Assembly (NCBI GenBank): GCA_025937665.1
Contig: JAICQW010000079.1
Coordinates: forward strand, 1-8,044
DNA from: Nitrososphaeraceae archaeon
GTDB taxonomy: Archaea; Thermoproteota; Nitrososphaeria; Nitrososphaerales; Nitrososphaeraceae
Direction of reading: 5' to 3'
DNA length: 8,044 nucleotides
The translations under genes and the position numbers were made by a program. Each line of letters starts with the position of its first letter. Positions within the stretch are counted from its first letter, which is position 1. Shown here piece after piece: positions 4,636 to 8,044 of this stretch. The notes beneath the pieces were generated by a model. It did not search any database. It was not told where the DNA came from and worked only from the letters and a program-made list of their open reading frames with translations.

Positions 4636-6036
4636 ATGATCATAAGTCTACCCTTGGCCGGCATTTTTGCAATTGCTAACTGTACCACAGACAAGGAGGT
4701 TTTAATGTCATATTTCATTAGTTCCTTACAGATGCTACAACACAGAGGAAAAGCATATTGGAAGATGATCATTGACAATTTAGTCTCAAGCGGTATCGGT
4801 CCATTCCCCGCTGAAAGATCGATTTTGAAGATCGTTAAAAACAATAGTAACCTTCAATTTAGACTAGGATTAGGCTATTTATCCAAAAGAACCCCTAGAT
4901 TCAAGAGTATGAATAAGATTACTGTGATTCTTGATGGTTTCTTTGTAGACATTGAAAAATTGCACTTACATCCACTCGTAGGAGATGCAGCAAGTGCTGA
5001 TTCATTATTTAAGATTTACAACATTTTCAAAAGACTACTAATAGATAAGGAAAATCCAGAAAAAGCCTGCGAGTTTTTGGACAGACATTTAAGGGGAAAT
5101 CTTACTATGATGAGCAATGAAAAGATCTATTCTTATAGAGACTCTACTGGTTTCAAACCGCTAGTAAGCGGTACTGACAGGAACAACTCAATTTCAATTA
5201 TAGCTTCAGAAAATTCCCTGCGTATTCCATTTCCCAATATGAATTTTCATGATGTAAAACCTGGACAGTTAATTAAGATGGATTCTGAAGCTGGTCAAGA
5301 AAAGCTACTATCACTTCCTACCACAAGGACGATGATAGATCCATTTGAATTCATACGAGAATCACATGTTACTGCAACTATCGACGGAAAGGGGATATAT
5401 GAAGTTAGAAAAAAAATAGGAAAAGTGCAAGCTGATTTTCTCTCATCACATTCTGACATTGATATTGAAGCAGCGTACGCAGAACCAGATTATCCAAGAC
5501 CTATGACGCTTGGTTTTAGTGCGGAATTCCGACATCATATTCCAAAATTTGACTTGGGTGAGGCTATAATTAATGACAGATATGATGATTCTGATCGTAT
5601 GATAGATTTTTCTGAGAATATAAGTAAGAATAAAATGATAACTTCTGGGAAATCTTTGAAATACATTCTTAGACATAAGATTAACCAGAAAAGGATTGGT
5701 CTGATTCAAGGAACAATTCAAACTGGAATAACTGCCAAAGAAACTATTTATTATTTGAGAAAAGCAGGTGTTAAATCGATCTCTATTATTGTAAGCTATG
5801 TTCCTACAGTAGATGGACGACAAGTTGGATTATATACCCACAATAGAGAGCTAATTGCCCATAAATATATTGGACAAGTGCCCTCTCTTGAGGTACTAAA
5901 TACCAGAATCTCTAAAGAATTGGGTGCTGATAAAGTATTTTATAATTCCCCATCTGTTCTTTCTAAGGGTATCGGGATTTCAGAATATAATTTATGGTTT
6001 CCAGAATGGGTACGATTCTTGGAATATGACAAGTAA
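4636..6036 (+). CDS. PurF-like protein (amidophosphoribosyltransferase homologue), probable pseudoenzyme
   Basis: This 466-residue protein has the length and domain order of PurF, which makes phosphoribosylamine from PRPP and glutamine. The class-II glutamine amidotransferase part includes LAGIFAI (7-13), LQHRG (34-38), RDSTGFKPL (169-177) and ASENS (190-194). The middle includes IDGKGIYEVRKKIG (249-262). The phosphoribosyltransferase part includes EPDYPRP (283-289), INDRYDDSDRMI (312-323) and GLIQGTIQTGIT (355-366). Key residues have changed. The N-terminal catalytic Cys of CGI is Ala8. The Asn-Gly of the oxyanion hole appears as LDG (99-101). The PRPP loop VDDSIVRGTT reads LIQGTIQTGIT, without the acidic pair. 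VPDSG is EPDYP. The intact long frame argues for selection for a non-catalytic (regulatory or structural) role; early decay is the alternative. The ATG fits because homology starts at residue 7. The gene has its own upstream interval, divergent from the minus-strand gene. Family is sure; loss of activity is inferred. Confidence 0.85.
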   Translation: MIISLPLAGIFAIANCTTDKEVLMSYFISSLQMLQHRGKAYWKMIIDNLVSSGIGPFPAERSILKIVKNNSNLQFRLGLGYLSKRTPRFKSMNKITVILDGFFVDIEKLHLHPLVGDAASADSLFKIYNIFKRLLIDKENPEKACEFLDRHLRGNLTMMSNEKIYSYRDSTGFKPLVSGTDRNNSISIIASENSLRIPFPNMNFHDVKPGQLIKMDSEAGQEKLLSLPTTRTMIDPFEFIRESHVTATIDGKGIYEVRKKIGKVQADFLSSHSDIDIEAAYAEPDYPRPMTLGFSAEFRHHIPKFDLGEAIINDRYDDSDRMIDFSENISKNKMITSGKSLKYILRHKINQKRIGLIQGTIQTGITAKETIYYLRKAGVKSISIIVSYVPTVDGRQVGLYTHNRELIAHKYIGQVPSLEVLNTRISKELGADKVFYNSPSVLSKGIGISEYNLWFPEWVRFLEYDK

Positions 6037-6133
6037 TGATAAAAAGTGATAGGAAATAACGTTTAAACGTGATTCTGACCTAAACCATTGGAAGGATGAT
6101 CCAGTAAAGAGAATTACAATATTTAAAAACTAT

Positions 6134-6379
6134 GTGGTCGATGGAAGGGATGTCAACAACTTTGAAATAAGACAATATACCCACCAATGTTCCTATCAAA
6201 AATATCATACAGTTTATACTATTTATCTCGAAACAAGTGATAGCAAGATTGAGACAAAGTACAACCAAGGAACTCAAATGAAGGAAAACAATATTGAAAG
6301 TATAGCTCAATGTATCACTAATTTGATTGGGGTTAATTCAACAATTAACCGATTGCTCATAGAGCTTGATAAGTCCTAG
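6134..6379 (+). CDS. Small hypothetical protein, start uncertain
   Basis: From a GTG at 6134 the frame gives 81 residues, with a polar N-terminal half (VDGRDVNNFEIRQYTH), two Cys and a helical tail (IAQCITNLIG...LLIELDKS). No signal peptide, membrane helix or known family is visible. The same frame is open back to 6053 and reads plausibly (ITFKRDSDLNHWKDDPVKR), but that extension has no ATG, GTG or TTG. The codon at 6056 is ATA, which could be a mutated or non-standard start. The GTG has no Shine-Dalgarno and no well-spaced TATA box. The ORF starts 97 bases after the PurF-like stop, so it may be co-transcribed with it. Either the gene starts at GTG, or it has lost its original start and is decaying. 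Confidence 0.5.
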   Translation: MVDGRDVNNFEIRQYTHQCSYQKYHTVYTIYLETSDSKIETKYNQGTQMKENNIESIAQCITNLIGVNSTINRLLIELDKS

Positions 6380-6391
6380 TGGACAAAATTT

Positions 6392-6405
6392 AGCGAAAAT
6401 TCGCT
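6392..6405 (+). terminator. Short terminator-like hairpin
   Basis: AGCGA and TCGCT are perfect 5-bp arms around AAAT, followed by TT, about a dozen bases after the stop at 6379. The stem is short, so a role in ending the 6134-6379 transcript is only suggested. Confidence 0.3.
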
Positions 6406-6604
6406 TTAACAAGGATCAATTGTCGCTCTCGCAAATGAATGGATTATTTAAAAGTAATCACTTGAGATTTGCTCTAACATATACTTTATGAAATTGGATT
6501 ACTTGAAAGTAAAATTTTAATAATTTCCCGAAAAGATGAAATAATTCAGAATTATATGATAGAAAAGTTAATAATTTGAAACTTTATTTTTGAAGAAGAT
6601 TCTT

Positions 6605-6637
6605 GCTCATTTAGTACTTTAATTGTACAAATTGAGC
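6605..6637. repeat. Hairpin upstream of sepF
   Basis: GCTCATTTAGTAC (6605-6617) pairs with GTACAAATTGAGC (6625-6637) at 11 of 13 positions around a 7-nt loop, with both arm ends perfect (GCTCA/TGAGC and GTAC/GTAC). It lies about 75 nt before the sepF start and is followed by a run of A. It could be a leader structure, a minus-strand terminator, or chance. Confidence 0.45.
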
Positions 6638-6698
6638 TAACGTGTAAAAAAAAATTGACCAGAATAACTATTTGACTTTTTACGTCTCAAGCTAACAA

Positions 6699-6702
6699 GA
6701 GG
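6699..6702 (+). promoter_or_regulatory. Shine-Dalgarno GAGG for sepF
   Basis: GAGG (in AAGAGGATG) ends 10 nt before the TTG at 6713. It is the clearest ribosome-binding site in the window and supports the TTG start, since the frame has no ATG or GTG upstream before the stop at 6665-6667. Unlike most genes here, sepF would then have a leader. Confidence 0.5.
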
Positions 6703-6712
6703 ATGTGCTGCT

Positions 6713-6985
6713 TTGCAAAATCAACCCATATACCTTAAGGCTATTACCCTAAAGGACATTAGCGATGTTGATTCCATCAAGGATGACGCTAAAAAGCACA
6801 TGATCTTAATAGTACGAATCACACCAATGGCTCAGAAGGATATTGAAACATTAAGAAAGGCAATAGATGATTTATATAATTTTGTTAAATCAGCTGGGGG
6901 AGATATTGCAAGATTGGGAGAAGAACGGGTAGTGATTACACCGCCGGCTGTAAAGATTTGGAAAGGAATACATGATCTAAAGTAA
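6713..6985 (+). CDS. sepF: Archaeal cell division protein SepF (DUF552)
   Basis: This 90-residue protein is essentially one SepF/DUF552 domain. It has YLKAITLKDISDVDSIKDD (7-25), the strand MILIVRITPMAQKD (30-43), a helix (LRKAIDDLYNFVKS) and the highly conserved GGDIARLGEERVVITPPAVK (59-78). In bacteria and archaea SepF polymerises and tethers FtsZ to the membrane at the division site (established for several archaea). Longer SepF proteins carry an N-terminal amphipathic membrane-targeting helix, and that helix is absent here. The open frame upstream (FDFLRLKL...) has no usual start codon, so this form may be short by nature or may use a partner for membrane contact. The start is TTG with a GAGG site 10 nt upstream. 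It converges on the CPSF-like gene, with 13 bases between the stops. Family identification is firm from the C-terminal motif. Confidence 0.88.
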   Translation: MQNQPIYLKAITLKDISDVDSIKDDAKKHMILIVRITPMAQKDIETLRKAIDDLYNFVKSAGGDIARLGEERVVITPPAVKIWKGIHDLK

Positions 6986-6989
6986 GCTT

Positions 6990-7032
6990 CCCATTAGTTC
7001 ACAATACCTTGATGGATTCTTGAACTAGCGGG
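6990..7032. terminator. Shared terminator-like stem-loop between convergent sepF and CPSF-like genes
   Basis: TAGTTCA (6995-7001) pairs with TGAACTA (7021-7027). After a 2-nt internal mismatch the stem continues CCC (6990-6992) with GGG (7030-7032), leaving a 19-nt loop. It begins five bases after the sepF stop and spans the last codons and stop of the minus-strand gene, so it could act on both transcripts. Confidence 0.5.
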
Positions 7033-8044
7033 TGAAAACTCTGGATCTTAAAAATCCTGTTTAAGGAATTGGACAAGTTTTGACATTTTTTTCCTTCTCC
7101 ATGATTGGTTATGACTTTTTTAAGCTTTGGTTTCAGTCGGTTTACGTAAGCTAATAACTGATTGTAATCACTGTGGATACTAAAGCCTGGTATCACATCA
7201 ACATCACACTTAATATCGACATTATTACCTTCAAGATTAATATTGCGCAGTCCTTCCTGAAGCAACTTTCCAGTTGAAGATTGAAATTGCTCGGACAGTA
7301 GTATTACCTTACTTAAAGGATCATTGGCTATCTGACTCAAGTATTTCACTGAGGGGCCATCTGTAAGCATCGAAGATGGACACAATATTATCGATTTCTC
7401 CCATTTAACAGATGGCTCTAATCTAACTAGATTGTTAATAAACAGAGGATCTTCGATTTGCTCATTTATCCTCTGTTTGAGTGGTTTTGATAAATAGTCT
7501 GAATACATTTCATAAAAATTAAACATGTCCAGTATCTTTTCGTCGACAAAAATCTTTTCAGGATTTATCATGTTGACGCTCCTTAACATTCCCAACGTTA
7601 CACAAATTTCCTGTGAAAGTCCTAGAACTGGAACTGGGATCAACACTCTTCCACCTTGTTGAATAGTCGAGTTGATGCTTTTAGCTAAGTTCTCTTCCGC
7701 TAGATCTCTAGTAACAAATTTATCATCTCGATTTCCATTTGTGCTTTCTATTATCAGTGTTTCTGCTCTAGGGAAATTCCAGAAGGCGTTATCTACAGTG
7801 TTCAATCGTCCAAATTTTAGATCACCGGTATATACAATATTGTAATCCCCATTTCCAATATGTAGGTGAGTGGATGCAGAGCCAATCATGTGTCCTGAAT
7901 TCGCAAACGTTATTCTAACGTCTGGAGAAATATCGGTCACTGCACCATAATTTAGAGGTATTACATGAGAAATTAAATTTTCTATATCTATTGTTGAGTA
8001 CAATGGCTCTTTGGACCTTGAGACATAATCCTGAAGTATTGATA
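6999..8044 (-). CDS. Archaeal CPSF-like beta-CASP ribonuclease (5' end beyond window)
   Basis: This is a metallo-beta-lactamase/beta-CASP nuclease of the archaeal CPSF group (aCPSF1/FttA and relatives), which cuts RNA near 3' ends and drives transcription termination. Visible in order are GHMIGSA (motif 3 His), YTGDLKFG (motif 4 Asp), IIESTNG (motif A Glu) and the beta-CASP segment GGRVLIPVPVLGLSQEI. Then come CPSSMLTDGPSVKYL, GFSIHSD (motif B His, codon 7173-7175) and TNHGEGKKC (motif C His). All metal ligands in this part are kept. The usual Arg of the VGRAQE segment is Leu (LGLSQE), so it may be a divergent paralogue. The frame is open to the right edge (ILQDYVSRSKEPLYS), so the TTG at 8003 is not a start. 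The HxHxDH motif and any KH domains lie off the window, and aCPSF1 cannot be told from aCPSF2. Confidence 0.9.
   Translation of the reverse strand, partial: SILQDYVSRSKEPLYSTIDIENLISHVIPLNYGAVTDISPDVRITFANSGHMIGSASTHLHIGNGDYNIVYTGDLKFGRLNTVDNAFWNFPRAETLIIESTNGNRDDKFVTRDLAEENLAKSINSTIQQGGRVLIPVPVLGLSQEICVTLGMLRSVNMINPEKIFVDEKILDMFNFYEMYSDYLSKPLKQRINEQIEDPLFINNLVRLEPSVKWEKSIILCPSSMLTDGPSVKYLSQIANDPLSKVILLSEQFQSSTGKLLQEGLRNINLEGNNVDIKCDVDVIPGFSIHSDYNQLLAYVNRLKPKLKKVITNHGEGKKCQNLSNSLNRIFKIQSFHPLVQESIKVL

Larger units (their letters stand above)
6380..6712. other. Intergenic interval upstream of sepF with hairpins and possible coding debris
   Basis: There is no intact gene in these 333 bases. The interval holds the short hairpin at 6392-6405, an 8-bp inverted repeat AAGTAATC/GATTACTT (6452-6459 and 6497-6504), the hairpin at 6605-6637, an A-run at 6643-6652 and the sepF ribosome-binding site. 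Two abutting open frames (6363-6488, then 6478-6576 in the next frame) may be a broken small gene, but the evidence is weak. Confidence 0.45.

Noticed and set aside
4139..4844. Short frames at 4139-4327 (plus) and 4611-4844 (minus)
   Set aside because: They are shadows of the 3737-4439 gene and of the PurF-like N-terminus, without start signals.
5446..5823. 125-codon minus-strand frame opposite the PurF-like gene
   Set aside because: It lies wholly inside a gene with clear homology, has no promoter, and its translation shows no domain: an antisense shadow.
6080..6310. Hydrophobic minus-strand 76-codon frame
   Set aside because: It overlaps the 6134-6379 ORF. Hydrophobicity arises from complementing polar Lys/Asn/Glu codons; no promoter was seen. 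It cannot be fully excluded, since the plus-strand ORF is itself uncertain.

Overview
The window looks like chromosomal DNA of an AT-rich archaeon, most likely an ammonia-oxidising Nitrososphaeria (Thaumarchaeota) member. This is inferred from an archaeal SepF (DUF552) gene, an archaeal CPSF-type beta-CASP ribonuclease, and archaeal TATA boxes about 26-35 nt upstream of several starts, including leaderless-looking TTG and GTG starts. No rRNA or tRNA gene is present, so the lineage is not proven.

Layout. On the left, a secreted or membrane-anchored TPR-repeat protein (minus strand, cut by the left edge) diverges from a DUF4328-type membrane protein (1097-1771). From about 1772 to 3740 lies an accessory zone: two small membrane or secreted ORFs (2074-2406, 2751-3005) sit among two families of dispersed repeats. 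Family A has three copies (1863, 2622, 3678) and family B has two (1974, 2495), all in the same orientation. The zone also holds two hairpins (3148-3210 and 3276-3315) and the 5' remnant of an AAA+ ATPase gene (3508-3680). That remnant is frameshifted and stops at the Walker A motif, where repeat copy A3 begins. A membrane-anchored protein of unknown function follows on the minus strand (3737-4439), broken by a one-base frameshift in a run of eight T.

The right half is more ordinary. At 4636-6036 is a full-length PurF (amidophosphoribosyltransferase) homologue that has lost the catalytic Cys and the PRPP-loop acidic pair, so it is probably a pseudoenzyme. A small unknown ORF follows (6134-6379, start uncertain), then a 333-base gap with hairpins, then the cell-division protein SepF (6713-6985). 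SepF converges on the 3' part of the archaeal CPSF-like ribonuclease (6999-8044, minus strand, cut by the right edge), and a shared terminator-like hairpin lies between their ends.

How the genes relate: there is no obvious single operon. Most genes appear to be single units with their own promoters. SepF (division) and the CPSF-like nuclease (RNA 3'-end processing or termination) are housekeeping-type functions. The middle of the window looks like a site of repeated insertion, deletion and gene decay. The strongest candidates for something new are the PurF-like pseudoenzyme and the A/B repeat families with the decay junction at A3.
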